Both the position numbers and the translations under genes were made by a program. From contig NZ_JABMLF010000001.1 of NCBI RefSeq assembly GCF_013205055.1, positions 1,240,001 to 1,304,000 of the forward strand: DNA of 64,000 bases, in the 5' to 3' direction. Origin of the DNA: Rathayibacter sp. VKM Ac-2856. Lineage in GTDB: Bacteria > Actinomycetota > Actinomycetes > Actinomycetales > Microbacteriaceae. Below the pieces are notes generated by a model. That model was not told the DNA's origin. It was given only the letters and a program-made list of their open reading frames with translations, and searched no databases. This document shows positions 7,915-17,154 of this stretch, piece after piece; the first letter of the stretch is position 1, and each line of letters opens with the position of its first letter.

Positions 7915-9352
7915 CGAGACTCCAATGCGCACCCGTCTGGGTGTCTTCGATCGTGATTCCCGCAGCAGCGAGATCGGTTCGGATGCGGTCGGCTGCCGCC
8001 CAGTCGCGCTGCTCTCGCGCGGTCTGGCGCTCGGCGACCAGGCGGTCGACGAGCACGGTGAGGGCCCGGTAGGTGGGCTCGTCGTCGGAGCGCGCCCACT
8101 CGGGGGCCTCCGGGTCGATGCCGAGCACGGAGGCCATCGCGAGCACCTGCGTGCGCAGCGCGGACACCGTGCCGAGGTCCTCCGCGTCGAGCGCGGCGTT
8201 GCCGGCCCGCACGGTCTCGTGCAGGACGCCGATGGCCTGCGGGACCGAGAGGTCGTCGTCCATCGCCTCGGCGAACTCCTCGGGGACGACCGGCTCGCCC
8301 ACGGCGGCGAAGCGGGTGCCCTCGAGCCGCCGGCGGGACCGGTCGAGGAAGCCCTCGATCCGCTCGAGGGCGGCCTCGGCCTCCTCGAGGGCTCCGTCGT
8401 GGAACTCGAGGGTCGAGCGGTAGTGCGCCGAGCCGAGGTAGTAGCGCACGACGAGCGGGCGGGCGGAGTCGAGCAGCTCGGAGGCGAACACGCTGTTGCC
8501 GAGCGACTTGCTCATCTTCTGGCCGGTGACCGAGACGAGGCCGTTGTGCAGCCAGTAGCTCGCGAAGGCGTGGCCCGCCGCGCTGGACTGGGCGAGCTCG
8601 TTCTCGTGGTGCGGGAAGCGCAGGTCGAGTCCGCCGCCGTGGATGTCGAACTGCGTGCCGAGGTACTTGGTCGACATGGCGGAGCACTCGATGTGCCAGC
8701 CCGGCCGGCCCCTCCCCCAGGGCGAGGCCCAGGAGGCGGACTCGGGCTCGTCGGGCTTCATGCCCTTCCACAGGGCGAAGTCGTGCGGGTCGCGCTTGCC
8801 GCGCGGGTCGGCGTCGGTCGCCGCCTCCATGCTCTCGAGGCGCTGGTGGGTGAGCGCGCCGTAGTCGGGCCAGGAGCGGGTGTCGAAGTAGACGTCGCCG
8901 GAGTCGTCCGGGGCGGGGTAGGCGTGCCCGAGCTCGATCAGGCGCTGCACGAGAGCGATCATCTCGGCGATGCTCGCCGTCGCGCGCGGCTCGTAGGTGG
9001 GCGGGAGGATCCCCAGCGCCGAGTACGCGGCGGTGAACTCGAGCTCGACGCGGTAGGCGAGCGCCCACCACTGCTCGGAGGGCTCGCCCTCGCCGGCCGC
9101 GCGCCGCGCCTGCTCGGCGATCGCGAGGATCTTGTCGTCGATGTCCGTCACATTGCGGACGAGGGTGACCCGGTAGCCGCGGTGCGCCAGCCAGCGGCGC
9201 AGCTGGTCGTAGACCAGGGCCGAGCGCAGGTGCCCGATGTGCGGGGACGACTGCACCGTGGGTCCGCAGACGTACATCCCGACCTCGTTCTCGCGGAGGG
9301 GGACGAAGTCGACGAGGGCCTGGGCCTTCGAGTCGTGCAGTCGCAGAGTCAC
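7904..9352 (-). CDS. cysS: Cysteinyl-tRNA synthetase
   Basis: This 482-aa class I synthetase charges tRNA-Cys. The zinc-site cysteine is in 'MYVCGPTV' (C29), HIGH is in 'SPHIGH' (residues 36-41) and KMSKS is in '[11 protein letters not shown]'. The zinc-site residues in 'HIECSAM' and the 'HHENE' motif are present. The length is normal for CysS; the mycothiol enzyme MshC is shorter and lacks this gene context. It lies between ispDF (56 bp upstream) and rlmB (11-bp overlap), forming an ispDF-cysS-rlmB unit. Confidence 0.97.
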   Translation of the reverse strand: MTLRLHDSKAQALVDFVPLRENEVGMYVCGPTVQSSPHIGHLRSALVYDQLRRWLAHRGYRVTLVRNVTDIDDKILAIAEQARRAAGEGEPSEQWWALAYRVELEFTAAYSALGILPPTYEPRATASIAEMIALVQRLIELGHAYPAPDDSGDVYFDTRSWPDYGALTHQRLESMEAATDADPRGKRDPHDFALWKGMKPDEPESASWASPWGRGRPGWHIECSAMSTKYLGTQFDIHGGGLDLRFPHHENELAQSSAAGHAFASYWLHNGLVSVTGQKMSKSLGNSVFASELLDSARPLVVRYYLGSAHYRSTLEFHDGALEEAEAALERIEGFLDRSRRRLEGTRFAAVGEPVVPEEFAEAMDDDLSVPQAIGVLHETVRAGNAALDAEDLGTVSALRTQVLAMASVLGIDPEAPEWARSDDEPTYRALTVLVDRLVAERQTAREQRDWAAADRIRTDLAAAGITIEDTQTGAHWSLDGE

Positions 9353-9408
9353 GCGGCGAGTTTACCGGGCGGGGGCGGCGCGCCCGGGCGGCCGGGCGGT
9401 GCGGTGGA

Positions 9409-10602
9409 TCAGCGGCCGGATCCGGGGGTGGGGAGGACGAGTGCGGTCGCGGTCGCCGCGACCCCCTCGCCGCGCCCGGTGAAGCCCAGCGCGTCCGAGG
9501 TCGTGGCGGCGACGCTGACCGGGGCGCCGAGCAGGCCGGAGAGCAGCTGCTGCGCCTCGTCGCGCCTCGGGGAGAACTTCGGCCGGTTGCCGATCAGCTG
9601 GACGGAGACGTTGCCGATCGTGAACCCCGCCGCCTCGACGAGCTCCCTCGTCGCGCGGAGGAAGACCTCGCCGTGGGCGTCCTGGAACCGCGGGTCGGCC
9701 GTTCCGAAGCGGGAGCCGATGTCGCCGAGGTTCGCCGCGGCGAGCAGCGCATCGCAGATCGCGTGGGCGACCGGGTCTCCGTCGCTGTGGCCGGACAGGC
9801 CGCGCTCCCCCGGCCAGTGCAGGCCGGCGAGCCAGAGCGGCGACGCGTCGTCGAAGGCGTGCACGTCGGTGCCGATGCCGACGCGCGGCACCGCGGCCGC
9901 GAGTGGCGGCGCCAGGAGCTGCTCCGCGCGGGCGAGGTCCCACGGGGTCGTGATCTTGAACGCGAGCGGGTCGCCCGGGACGACGACGGACCCGCGGCCG
10001 TGGGCGGCGAGCAGCGCGGCGTCGTCGGTGAACTCGCGGCCGGCGGCGGCGTAGGCCTCGTCGAGCAGGTGCCGGGGGAAGCCCTGGGGCGTCTGCACGG
10101 CGGCGAGCTGCGCGCGATCGACGGTGTCGAGGATCGCCGAGTCGGCGTCGATCCGCTTGATGGTGTCGGTGACGGGCAGCCCGGGGATCGCACCGCCGCC
10201 GGTCGTGCGGACGGCGGCGAGCACGCGCTCGAACTGCGCGACGGGGGTGAGGGCCCGGGCGGCGTCGTGGACGAGGACGGTCTCGACGCCCGCGGCCAGG
10301 AGGGCCAGTCCGCGTGCGACGGAGTCCTGCCGGGTGGCCCCGCCGGCGGTGACGAGGACCTCGACGCTCCCGGCGGCGCGGCGGCAGAGCTCCTCCGTCT
10401 CGCGGACAAGAGCCTCCGGCGCGACCACCACGACCTGCACCGGCTCGGCGAGGGTGAGCACCGTGCGGAGGCTGCGCTCGAGGATCGTGACGCCGGCGCA
10501 CTCGACGTAGGCCTTGGGGAGCTCGCGGCCGAGGCGGGTGCCGCTGCCCGCGGCGACGATGACGACGGCCGCGGTCGGCGCCGGTCCGGTGACGGTGTTC
10601 AA
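9409..10602 (-). CDS. ispDF: Bifunctional IspD/IspF of the MEP isoprenoid pathway
   Basis: The 397-aa fusion catalyses two steps of the non-mevalonate pathway. IspD (about 1-235) is the CDP-ME cytidylyltransferase, with the CTP-binding motif 'AAGSGTRLG' near residue 18 and 'VHDAARAL' near 111. IspF (about 239-397) is the MECDP cyclase, with metal ligands in 'GTDVHAF' (D246, H248) and the downstream His in '[15 protein letters not shown]' (H280). In many bacteria these are separate neighbouring genes; the fusion skips the intermediate kinase step IspE. It is the first gene of the minus-strand run with cysS and rlmB. Confidence 0.96.
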   Translation of the reverse strand: MNTVTGPAPTAAVVIVAAGSGTRLGRELPKAYVECAGVTILERSLRTVLTLAEPVQVVVVAPEALVRETEELCRRAAGSVEVLVTAGGATRQDSVARGLALLAAGVETVLVHDAARALTPVAQFERVLAAVRTTGGGAIPGLPVTDTIKRIDADSAILDTVDRAQLAAVQTPQGFPRHLLDEAYAAAGREFTDDAALLAAHGRGSVVVPGDPLAFKITTPWDLARAEQLLAPPLAAAVPRVGIGTDVHAFDDASPLWLAGLHWPGERGLSGHSDGDPVAHAICDALLAAANLGDIGSRFGTADPRFQDAHGEVFLRATRELVEAAGFTIGNVSVQLIGNRPKFSPRRDEAQQLLSGLLGAPVSVAATTSDALGFTGRGEGVAATATALVLPTPGSGR

Positions 10603-10758
10603 CGGGACGTCCTTTCGCCGCCGGTCAGAGTAGCAGCGGGTGGGCGGAGGGGGCAGCCCGGCCGGGACGCGGGCGAGGCTGCGCTATTCTTTTGGCGGCT
10701 CCTGCACCTCGAATCCGCCCTGTCCGGGGTGGGCGGAGCCGATGATCTGGAGGAACCC

Positions 10759-11325
10759 GTGAAGGCGCGCATCGCTGCATCCGTCGTTCTCGCGGTCGGC
10801 GTCGCTCTCGCCACCGCCGGCTGCAACCTGGTCGCCCCGCAGGCGACCCGGGCCATCTACGACCCCAGCGACGGGGTGGGTGCGACGGTCGGCGACCTCG
10901 ACATCCGCAACGCGATGATCATCTCGGAGGACGGCGAGGTCGGCACGCTCGTCGTCTCGCTGATCAACGACACCGACGAGACGCTCAGCGTCGAGGTGCA
11001 GTACGACGCGAGCACCGGCCGCACGAGCGACACGGTGGACGCGGTCCCCGGTCGCACGGAGATCCGCCCGGACAGCACCGAGTCCGTCCTGATGGAGGGC
11101 CTGGACACGCTGCCGGGCAGCCTCTTCCCCGTCTACTTCCAGTACGGCTCGGAGGAGGGCGCGGAGCTCCTCGTGCCGATCCTGCGCAACGACCTCGAGG
11201 CGTACGCGACGCTCACCCCGGCCCCGTCGGCGACCCCGACGCTCGCGCCGACGCCGGACCCGGCGCAGACCGCGCTGCCGACCCCGACGGCCGAGCCGGG
11301 CGTCGACACCCCCGCCGCCGAGTAG
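10759..11325 (+). CDS. Lipoprotein of unknown function
   Basis: About 188 aa, GTG start preceded by CTGGAGGA. The signal peptide has a lipobox LATAGC (Cys22), so the mature protein is expected on the outer face of the membrane. The body is predominantly beta-strand-like ('GTLVVSLINDTDETLSVEVQYD') and ends in a Pro/Thr-rich tail typical of wall-spanning linkers. I do not recognise an enzymatic motif. It is a single gene, divergent from ispDF and convergent with regX3, and ends at the hairpin 11337-11370. Exported, envelope-associated location is supported; function is not. Confidence 0.8.
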   Translation: MKARIAASVVLAVGVALATAGCNLVAPQATRAIYDPSDGVGATVGDLDIRNAMIISEDGEVGTLVVSLINDTDETLSVEVQYDASTGRTSDTVDAVPGRTEIRPDSTESVLMEGLDTLPGSLFPVYFQYGSEEGAELLVPILRNDLEAYATLTPAPSATPTLAPTPDPAQTALPTPTAEPGVDTPAAE

Positions 11326-11336
11326 CACTCCCCCCT

Positions 11337-11370
11337 CGAAGGCCCGTCCACCCCGGTGGCCGGGCCTTCG
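11337..11370 (+). terminator. Terminator after the lipoprotein gene
   Basis: A 10-bp perfect stem (CGAAGGCCCG at 11337-11346 with 11361-11370) encloses a smaller CCACC/GGTGG hairpin. It starts 11 bp past the stop and is followed by TCGTCTGC. Confidence 0.75.
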
Positions 11371-11387
11371 TCGTCTGCGCCGCCGCC

Positions 11388-11695
11388 CTCGCTCGTCGCG
11401 CAGCGACGGCCCCACCCCCGGCTCGTCGCGCAGCGACGGCCCCGTCTGCACTCCGCATGCACTGACACGGTGGGTCTCGATACGCCTCCTCCGGCGGCTA
11501 CTCGACCAGCATGATCCGCCGCCCCCTAGCTCGTCGCGCAGCGACGGCCCCGTCTGCACTCCGCATGCACTGCCACGGTGGGTCTCGATACGCCGCCTCC
11601 GGCGCCTACTCGACCAGCATGGGCCGCCGCCGCCCTCGCTCGTCGCGCAGCGACGGCCCCACCCCCGGCTCGTCGCGCAGCGACGGCCCCACCGA
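11388..11695. repeat. Clustered short palindromic repeats (R3 hairpins plus R1 halves)
   Basis: Five copies of a 22-bp unit containing the hairpin CGTCGC-GCA-GCGACG start at about 11392, 11422, 11530, 11639 and 11669. Pairs are spaced exactly 30 bp. Two copies of an R1 half repeat (TCTCGATACGCC...CTACTCGACCAGCATG) lie between them, at about 11468-11512 and 11578-11622. Part of the block is a larger duplication (GTCTGCACTCCGCATGCACTG occurs twice). No gene is seen from 11326 to 11820. Confidence 0.85.
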
Positions 11696-11710
11696 CCGCT
11701 GTCAGAAGTG

Positions 11711-11816
11711 GATCGCGGGGCCTGGTGGGGGTGGCTGCAAGGCGGAGGAGGGCGCGATACCGGCGGTATCGCAACCGACGACAACGCCGCAGACGCCTCC
11801 GCCAGGCCCCGCGATC
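11711..11816 (-). repeat. Structured element R2 with covarying arms, after regX3
   Basis: Perfect 15-bp inverted arms (GATCGCGGGGCCTGG at 11711-11725, complement at 11802-11816) enclose a core (11734-11792) nearly identical to the element after rlmB, including the palindrome GCGATACCG-G-CGGTATCGC. The outer arms differ completely from those at 6.7 kb, yet remain complementary. The element ends 5 bp from the regX3 stop codon and has the same orientation relative to its gene as the rlmB copy. It would form the 3' end of the senX3-regX3 transcript. Confidence 0.88.
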
Positions 11817-11820
11817 GCGA

Positions 11821-12498
11821 TCAGGCGTCGAAGCGGTAGCCGAGGCCGCGGACAGTAACCAGGAGCACCGGCTCCTTCGGCGTCTTCTCGATCTTGGAGC
11901 GGATGCGCTTCACGTGGACGTCGAGGGTCTTGGTGTCGCCGAAGTAGTCGCTGCCCCAGACGCGGTCGATCAGCTGACCGCGGGTGAGCACGCGGCCGGC
12001 GTTGCGGAGCAGCATCTCGAGGAGCTCGAACTCCTTGAGCGGCATGGGCGTCTCGACGCCGTCGACCTCGACGGTGTGGCGCTCGATGTCCATGCGGACG
12101 GGGCCGGCGACGACGATGCGCTCCTCCCCCGGGTCCTCGGTGCGGCGGCGGAGGACGGCGCGGATGCGGGCGAGCAGCTCGCGGGTCGAGTAGGGCTTGG
12201 TGACGTAGTCGTCGGCGCCCAGCTCGAGTCCGACGACGATGTCCACCTCGGAGTCCTTCGCGGTGACCATGATGATCGGGACCGCGGAGCGGGTGCGGAT
12301 CTCGCGGCACACCTCGGTGCCGGGCATGCCGGGGAGCATGAGGTCGAGCAGGATCAGGTCGTAGTCGCCCTCGTCGAAGGCGGAGACGGCGCGCAGGCCG
12401 TCCTCGGCGACGGTGACGTCGTAGCCCTCGCGTTCGAGCAGGTAGCTGAGCGGCTCGCTGAGGGCGCTCTCGTCCTCGACGAGCAGGATGCTGGTCAC
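11821..12498 (-). CDS. regX3: OmpR-family response regulator, RegX3/PhoP-like
   Basis: This 225-aa protein has a receiver domain with the acidic pocket 'VEDE', phospho-acceptor Asp in 'LILLDLMLPG' (about residue 52), Thr in 'MVTAKD' and Lys in 'VTKPYS'. The winged-helix DNA-binding domain follows ('FELLEMLLRN', 'DVHVKRIRSKIE', 'TVRGLGYRF'). The GTG start overlaps the stop of the sensor kinase gene (GTGA, 12495-12498). Pairing with SenX3 and with divergent phoU identifies it as the phosphate-starvation regulator. Likely targets in this window are the GTTCACC repeats before ppk and pstS. Confidence 0.9.
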   Translation of the reverse strand: MTSILLVEDESALSEPLSYLLEREGYDVTVAEDGLRAVSAFDEGDYDLILLDLMLPGMPGTEVCREIRTRSAVPIIMVTAKDSEVDIVVGLELGADDYVTKPYSTRELLARIRAVLRRRTEDPGEERIVVAGPVRMDIERHTVEVDGVETPMPLKEFELLEMLLRNAGRVLTRGQLIDRVWGSDYFGDTKTLDVHVKRIRSKIEKTPKEPVLLVTVRGLGYRFDA

Positions 12499-13664
12499 GC
12501 GGTGTCTCCTATCGGGGCGGAGGACGCGAACGGCGTCCTGGCCGGGTCTACTTCGGGGAGTCGGATGGTGAAGGTGCTGCCGCGTCCGGGCTTGGACCAG
12601 ACGCGGACGTCGCCGCCGTGGTTCTGCACGGCGTGCTTGACGATGCTGAGGCCGAGACCGGTGCCGCCGGTGTGGCGCGAGCGCGCCTGGTCGACGCGGT
12701 AGAAGCGCTCGAACACCCGGTCGAGGTCCTCCTCGGGGATGCCGATGCCCTGGTCGGTGACGGCGATCTCGACGACGCCGCCGGTGGAGCGGACGCCGAT
12801 CCCGACGCGGGAGCCGGGAGGCGAGTACTGGATGGCGTTCGCGAGCAGGTTGTGCAGCGCCGAGACGAGCATCTTCTCCTGGCCGGCGACGTACGCCTTC
12901 TTCATCCCGCCCTTGACGAGGGTGACGTCGTGCGACTCCGCCAGCACGTGCGTGGTCTCGAGTGCGGCGACCACGATGTCGTCGACGCGGACCACCTCGG
13001 CGGATCCGGCGACGTCGGCCGACTGCAGGCGGGACAGCTCGATGATCTCGCGGGTGATCTTCGCGAGGCGGTGCGACTCCTGGGTCAGGCGGTGCGCGAA
13101 GCGGCGGACCTGCACCGGGTCGTCGGCGGCGGAGTCGAGGGCCTCGGCGAGGAGGCCGACGGCGCCGATCGGGGTCTTCAGCTCGTGCGAGATGTTCGCG
13201 ACGAAGTCCCGGCGCACCGCCTCCAGCCGCCGGGCCTCGGTGTGGTCCTCGGCGAGCACGAGGACGAAGCGGGAGCCCAGGCGCGTGGCGTGCACGACCA
13301 GGGTGACCGCGGCGTCGGAGAGCGGGCTGGTCGCGAGCTCCAGGTCCTGCTCGATGTCGTCGCCGAAGCGGCGCACCCGGTCGACGATCGCGACGAGGTC
13401 CGGGTGCAGCAGCGTGTCCTGCGAGACCAGGCCGAGCGAGATCGCCCGGGCGGACGCCTTGAGGACGTTGTGGGACGGGTCGGTCACGAAGGCGGGGGCG
13501 CCGACGGCGTCGATGATCGCGCCGATCCCCTCGGGCAGGCCGACACTGACGACCTCCGTCGCGATCCGCCCCTGGCGCGCCGCGAGCATCACGACGCTGG
13601 TGACGACGATCCCGATGACGATGCCGAGAACGAGCGACAGCACGACGATCAGGCCCGGATCCAC
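12495..13664 (-). CDS. senX3: Phosphate-sensing histidine kinase, SenX3-like
   Basis: The 389-aa kinase has a single clear N-terminal membrane helix (about 4-28), a PAS-like segment (about 45-145), a HisKA domain with phospho-acceptor His160 in 'ANISHELKTP', and an HATPase domain with N-box 'NLLANAIQYS', 'DQGIGIPEED' and 'GGTGLGLSIVKH'. It lacks a large extracytoplasmic sensor, as usual for SenX3/PhoR kinases that sense through PhoU and the Pst transporter. It is co-transcribed with the regulator and divergent from phoU across a 210-bp promoter region. Confidence 0.9.
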   Translation of the reverse strand: MDPGLIVVLSLVLGIVIGIVVTSVVMLAARQGRIATEVVSVGLPEGIGAIIDAVGAPAFVTDPSHNVLKASARAISLGLVSQDTLLHPDLVAIVDRVRRFGDDIEQDLELATSPLSDAAVTLVVHATRLGSRFVLVLAEDHTEARRLEAVRRDFVANISHELKTPIGAVGLLAEALDSAADDPVQVRRFAHRLTQESHRLAKITREIIELSRLQSADVAGSAEVVRVDDIVVAALETTHVLAESHDVTLVKGGMKKAYVAGQEKMLVSALHNLLANAIQYSPPGSRVGIGVRSTGGVVEIAVTDQGIGIPEEDLDRVFERFYRVDQARSRHTGGTGLGLSIVKHAVQNHGGDVRVWSKPGRGSTFTIRLPEVDPARTPFASSAPIGDTA

Positions 13665-13874
13665 GCACCCAGGCTAACCATCCACCGGACGTCTCCCTAC
13701 CGGATGCCCGGCGACGGGTCGCGGGTCGAGTACTGTTCAAACGCTCGGCACCGTTCGTTAACCTGTCGTGGTCATCATTGCTGCGCCTGCGCCGACCTGG
13801 CGCAGTCACAGCGTCGTGCGCGACGCGGAACGGCACCGGCCTCCGAGCGTGCCGCAGAGAGGGTCGAGAAGAAG

Positions 13875-14516
13875 ATGCGCGAAGTTTTCCAGCAGGAGCT
13901 GGCCGAGGTCCAGGATCGGCTCGTCGAGATCTCCGGACTCGTCGAGATCGCGATCGAGAAGGCGACCCAGGCGTTCAACCACTCCGACGTCTCCCTCGCC
14001 GAGGAGGTCATCGCGAGCGACGCCCGGATCGACGAGCTCGCCATCAGCCTCGACGAGCTGGCGATCGACATCCTCGCCCGCCAGGGACCGGTCGCCCGCG
14101 ACCTGCGGACCGTCGTGTCCGCGCTGCGGATCAGCGCGTCGCTCGAGCGGATGGGCGACATCGCCGAGCACATCGCCCAGCTCTCGCGCTACCGGTTCCC
14201 CGACAAGGTCGTGCCGAAGTCGCTCCGCCCGACGTTCGTCGAGATGGGCCGCCTCGACGTGGTCGTCGCGCACAAGCTCACCGAGCTGCTGCGCTCGCAG
14301 GACCCCCGCATCGCCGAGGAGATCCGCGACGAGGACGACAAGATCGACGAGCTGCACGTCAGCGTCTTCGACAAGGTCCTCAGCGAGGCGTGGAAGGGCC
14401 AGGCCGCCGACACCGTCGACGCGACCCTCGCCAGCCGCTACCACGAGCGCTTCGCCGACCACGCCGTCTCGATCGCCAAGAAGGTCCAGTACCTGGTCTC
14501 GGGCGACTGGGGCTGA
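13875..14516 (+). CDS. phoU: Phosphate signalling protein PhoU
   Basis: PhoU is a cytoplasmic dimer that links the PstSCAB transporter to the SenX3 kinase and restrains the Pho response when phosphate is ample. This 213-aa protein contains the two expected three-helix PhoU repeats, with metal-binding signatures 'DARIDELA' and 'EDDKIDELH', and 'LERMGDIAEHIAQLS' and 'ERFADHAVSIAKKV'. The start ATG at 13875 is preceded by purine-rich GAGAGGGTCGAGAAGA. It is divergent from senX3-regX3. The pst genes it serves lie about 11 kb downstream rather than adjacent. Confidence 0.93.
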   Translation: MREVFQQELAEVQDRLVEISGLVEIAIEKATQAFNHSDVSLAEEVIASDARIDELAISLDELAIDILARQGPVARDLRTVVSALRISASLERMGDIAEHIAQLSRYRFPDKVVPKSLRPTFVEMGRLDVVVAHKLTELLRSQDPRIAEEIRDEDDKIDELHVSVFDKVLSEAWKGQAADTVDATLASRYHERFADHAVSIAKKVQYLVSGDWG

Positions 14517-14569
14517 GCCTATTTGTCGATGTCGCGCGAGCGCGATATCGACCGCGGTCGGCAGGGCGC

Positions 14570-14632
14570 GGGGTGCGTTCCGCAGAGCGGGGGGCGTGCG
14601 GCTAGGGCGAATCGCTGGCACGCGATTCACCC
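14570..14632 (+). repeat. Dispersed repeat R4, copy 1
   Basis: About 60 bp beginning GCGGGGTGCGTTCCGCAGAG and containing the hairpin GAATCGC-TGGCAC-GCGATTC (14609-14628 region). A diverged copy in opposite orientation lies at about 61796-61858. There is no gene here: the 895 bp from 14517 to 15411 hold only this and the R1 cluster. Confidence 0.75.
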
Positions 14633-14663
14633 GTTCGCCTCGTGGGGGGCGGCTGGTCTCTGC

Positions 14664-15411
14664 GCTCAGCGTCCCTGCTCATCGAGTCGCGCGCGAGCAT
14701 GCAGGCGCGGGGTCTCGATGCGCCGCGTGCCGCGGCTACTTGCAGGGGCGCGTGCCGCGGCCTCGTCGGACCACGCTGATCGAGTAGCGCGCGCAGCGCG
14801 CGGACCATGCTGATCGAGTAGAGCGGCCACAGCGCGGACCATGTTGATCGAGTAGCGCGCGCAGCGTGCGTATCGAGATCCACCGTCGTGCGGGCGCGGG
14901 GTCTCGATACGCCGCGTGCCGCGGCTACTCGACCGGCATGGGGAGGGGCGCGTGCCGCGGCCTAGTCGAACCAAGGGGATCGAGTGTCGCGCGGACGCGG
15001 ACCATGTTGATCGAGTAGCGCACGCAGCGCGCGTATCGAGATTCACCGTCGTGCGGGCGCGGGGTCTCGATACGCCGCGTGCCGCGGCTACTCGATCGGC
15101 ATGGGCGGGGGCGCGTGCCGCGGCCTGCTCACGTCATGGTGATCGAGTAGCGCGTGTGTCGCGCGAACCATGCTGATCGAGTAGCGCGCGCAGCGCGCGC
15201 ATCGAGATCCACCGTCGTTCGGGCGCGGGGTCTCGGGACGCCGCGTAGCGCGGCTACTCGACCAGCATGGGCAGGGGCGCGTACCGCGACCTGCTCACGT
15301 CATGCTGATCGAGTAGCGCGCGCAGCGCGCGTATCGAGATCCGCCGGGGTGCAGGCGCGGGTCTCGAGACGCCGCGCAGCGCGGCTACTCGACCGGCAGG
15401 GGACGTGCCGG
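14664..15411. repeat. Dense cluster of R1 palindromic repeats
   Basis: About 750 bp made of at least eight GATCGAGTAG-type halves and five TCTCGATACGCC-type halves in alternating orientation. They are arranged as irregular higher-order units about 130-190 bp apart, each with a conserved linker GGGGCGCGTGCCGCGGCC. Inner loops (GCGCGCAGCGCGC, GCCGCGTGCCGCGGC) are themselves self-complementary. No plausible gene is present. The cluster ends at the gpmA stop codon. Confidence 0.88.
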
Positions 15412-16164
15412 CTACTTCTTGGCGCCCTGGGCCGCGACGGCGGCGGCGCCGGCGGCGGCGGCCTCGGGGTCGAGGTAGCGGGCCTCGCCGATCGGCTCGA
15501 AGTCCTCGTCGAGCGTGTAGACCAGCGGGATGCCGGTGGGGATGTTCAGCTCGGCGATGTCGGAGTCGGAGATGCCGTCGAGGGTCTTCACCAGCGCGCG
15601 CAGCGAGTTGCCGTGCGCGGTGATCATCACGGTCTTGCCCGAGGCGAGGTCCGGCTTGATGTCCGACTCCCAGTAGGGCAGCATCCGCTCGATGACGAGC
15701 TTGAGCGACTCGGTGCGGGGCAGGTCGTCGCCGAGGTCGGCGTAGCGCTCGTCGTGCGCCTGCGAGTACTGGTCCTCGTCGTCGATGGGGGGCGGCGGCA
15801 CGTCGAACGAGCGGCGCCAGGTCATGAACTGCTCGGGACCGTACTCGGCGAGCGTCTGCGCCTTGTCCTTGCCCTGCAGCGCGCCGTAGTGGCGCTCGTT
15901 GAGGCGCCAGGAGCGCTTCACGTCGATCCACAGGCGGTCGGCCTTCTCGAGCGCGATGTTCGCGGTCTGGATCGCCCGGGTCTGGCGTGAGGTGTAGACG
16001 ACGTCGGGGTGCAGCCCCGCCTCGACCAGCAGCTCGCCGGCGCGGGTGGCCTCCGCGACGCCCTGCTCGGTGAGCCGCACGTCGACCCAGCCGGTGAAGA
16101 GGTTCTTCTGGTTCCACTCGCTGTTGCCGTGGCGCACGAGGATGAGGGTGTAGGTCTCGGACAT
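15412..16164 (-). CDS. gpmA: 2,3-bisphosphoglycerate-dependent phosphoglycerate mutase
   Basis: GpmA interconverts 3- and 2-phosphoglycerate in glycolysis and gluconeogenesis. The 250-aa length is typical. The catalytic histidine is in '[10 protein letters not shown]' (His12), and '[14 protein letters not shown]' is the substrate loop with the acid/base Glu. The second histidine is in '[12 protein letters not shown]'. The C-terminus is Ala-rich. It stands alone on the minus strand, facing the repeat cluster at its 3' end and a divergent methyltransferase gene 48 bp from its start. Confidence 0.96.
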   Translation of the reverse strand: MSETYTLILVRHGNSEWNQKNLFTGWVDVRLTEQGVAEATRAGELLVEAGLHPDVVYTSRQTRAIQTANIALEKADRLWIDVKRSWRLNERHYGALQGKDKAQTLAEYGPEQFMTWRRSFDVPPPPIDDEDQYSQAHDERYADLGDDLPRTESLKLVIERMLPYWESDIKPDLASGKTVMITAHGNSLRALVKTLDGISDSDIAELNIPTGIPLVYTLDEDFEPIGEARYLDPEAAAAGAAAVAAQGAKK

Positions 16165-16212
16165 GCGTCCAGCTTAGAGGCGGCCCCTGCGCCCCCGGAT
16201 ACGCTGGGAGCC

Positions 16213-17040
16213 ATGCCGATCGGAGCCGTCACCCGCGGCACGACGGGCACCAACCGCCTCCGCCGCGTCGATCGCCGGCTGGCCGAGCTGCCGGTCCTGC
16301 GCAGCACCGCGGCGCCCGTCGTGGTCGATCTCGGCTTCGGCGCGAGCGCGGTGACGACGCTCGAGCTGCACCACCGGCTCGTCCGCGCGGCACCGGGCGT
16401 CGACGTGGTCGGCTTCGAGATCGAGCCGGCGCGCGTGGAGACGGCGCGGCAGCAGCTCGAGCAGGTCCGCGCGGGCGGGACCGCCTTCCCCGCGGACGCC
16501 CGGGTGCGGTTCGAGCGCGGCGGCTTCGAGGTCCCCCTGCCCGGACGGCAGCGCGCGAGCGTCGTCCGCGCCTTCAACGTCCTCCGCCAGTACGACGAGT
16601 CCGCCGTCGCCGAGGCGTGGCGCATGATGACCGACCGGCTCACGCCCGACGGAGTGCTGGTGGAGGGCACCTGCGACGAGATCGGCCGGATCTGCACCTG
16701 GATCGAGATCGGGCGGGAGGGTCCGCGCTCCCTCACCCTGTCGCTCCGGCTCGGCGCCGTGCCCTCGCCGATGATCGCGGCGGAGCGGCTGCCGAAGGCG
16801 CTGATCCACCGCAACGTCGCCGGCGAGCCGGTGCACGCGTTCCTCCTCGCGCTCGAGCGGGCCTGGGTGCACGGCGCCCCGCTGGCCGTCTACGGGCCGA
16901 CCCAGCGCTGGATCGCGGCAGTCGAGTCCCTCCGCGGCGAGTGGCCGATCCTCGGCGGGCGGCGGCGGTGGCGGCTCGGAGAGGTGAGCGTCGCCTGGGA
17001 CGCGATCGCGCCGCTCGAGGCGACCCCGTCGCTCCTCTGA
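16213..17040 (+). CDS. SAM-dependent methyltransferase-like protein
   Basis: This 275-aa protein has a class I methyltransferase-like N-terminal half: motif I 'VVVDLGFGASAVTT', an acidic post-I motif 'VVGFEIEPARVE', and 'RAFNVLRQYDE' at the motif IV/post position. The C-terminal half has no motif I recognise. The substrate is unknown. The ATG at 16213 follows GGGAGCC, and the 48-bp gap to divergent gpmA must contain both promoters. A 15-bp tandem repeat begins just after the stop. Family assignment rests on the glycine-rich motif and is moderately sure. Confidence 0.75.
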   Translation: MPIGAVTRGTTGTNRLRRVDRRLAELPVLRSTAAPVVVDLGFGASAVTTLELHHRLVRAAPGVDVVGFEIEPARVETARQQLEQVRAGGTAFPADARVRFERGGFEVPLPGRQRASVVRAFNVLRQYDESAVAEAWRMMTDRLTPDGVLVEGTCDEIGRICTWIEIGREGPRSLTLSLRLGAVPSPMIAAERLPKALIHRNVAGEPVHAFLLALERAWVHGAPLAVYGPTQRWIAAVESLRGEWPILGGRRRWRLGEVSVAWDAIAPLEATPSLL

Positions 17041-17041
17041 T

Positions 17042-17143
17042 CTCTGCACCGCCGGACTCTGCACCGCCGGGCTCTGCACCGCCGGGCTCTGCACCGCCGG
17101 GCTCTGCACCGCCGGGCTCCTGCGAGCCGGGCTCTGCGCCGGG
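17042..17143. repeat. 15-bp tandem repeat
   Basis: Five head-to-tail copies of CTCTGCACCGCCGGR lie at 17042-17116, followed by two degenerate copies to about 17143. They sit between the methyltransferase stop (17040) and the FUSC gene end (17155). The unit is a multiple of three, but no gene frame uses it. Near identity of copies suggests recent slippage. Confidence 0.9.
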
Positions 17144-17154
17144 CCCGCGACGAG

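Noticed and set aside
10603-10758. A missing or hidden carD gene next to ispDF
   Set aside because: Some actinobacteria carry carD here. Both strands between ispDF and the lipoprotein gene are too short and show no CarD-like sequence; it may lie elsewhere, so absence from the genome cannot be claimed.
13730-13775. PHO box between senX3 and phoU
   Set aside because: GTTCAAA and GTTCGTTAACC are present but not spaced 11 bp and match the GTTCACC consensus poorly on either strand.
14523-14813. Small open frames in the phoU-gpmA gap (for example 14523-14813)
   Set aside because: They read through repeat sequence in several frames with Arg/Gly/Ala-biased products and no ribosome site.
14520-15411. 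Degenerate insertion sequence
   Set aside because: No transposase fragment and no single pair of terminal inverted repeats with target duplication; better explained as amplified short palindromes.
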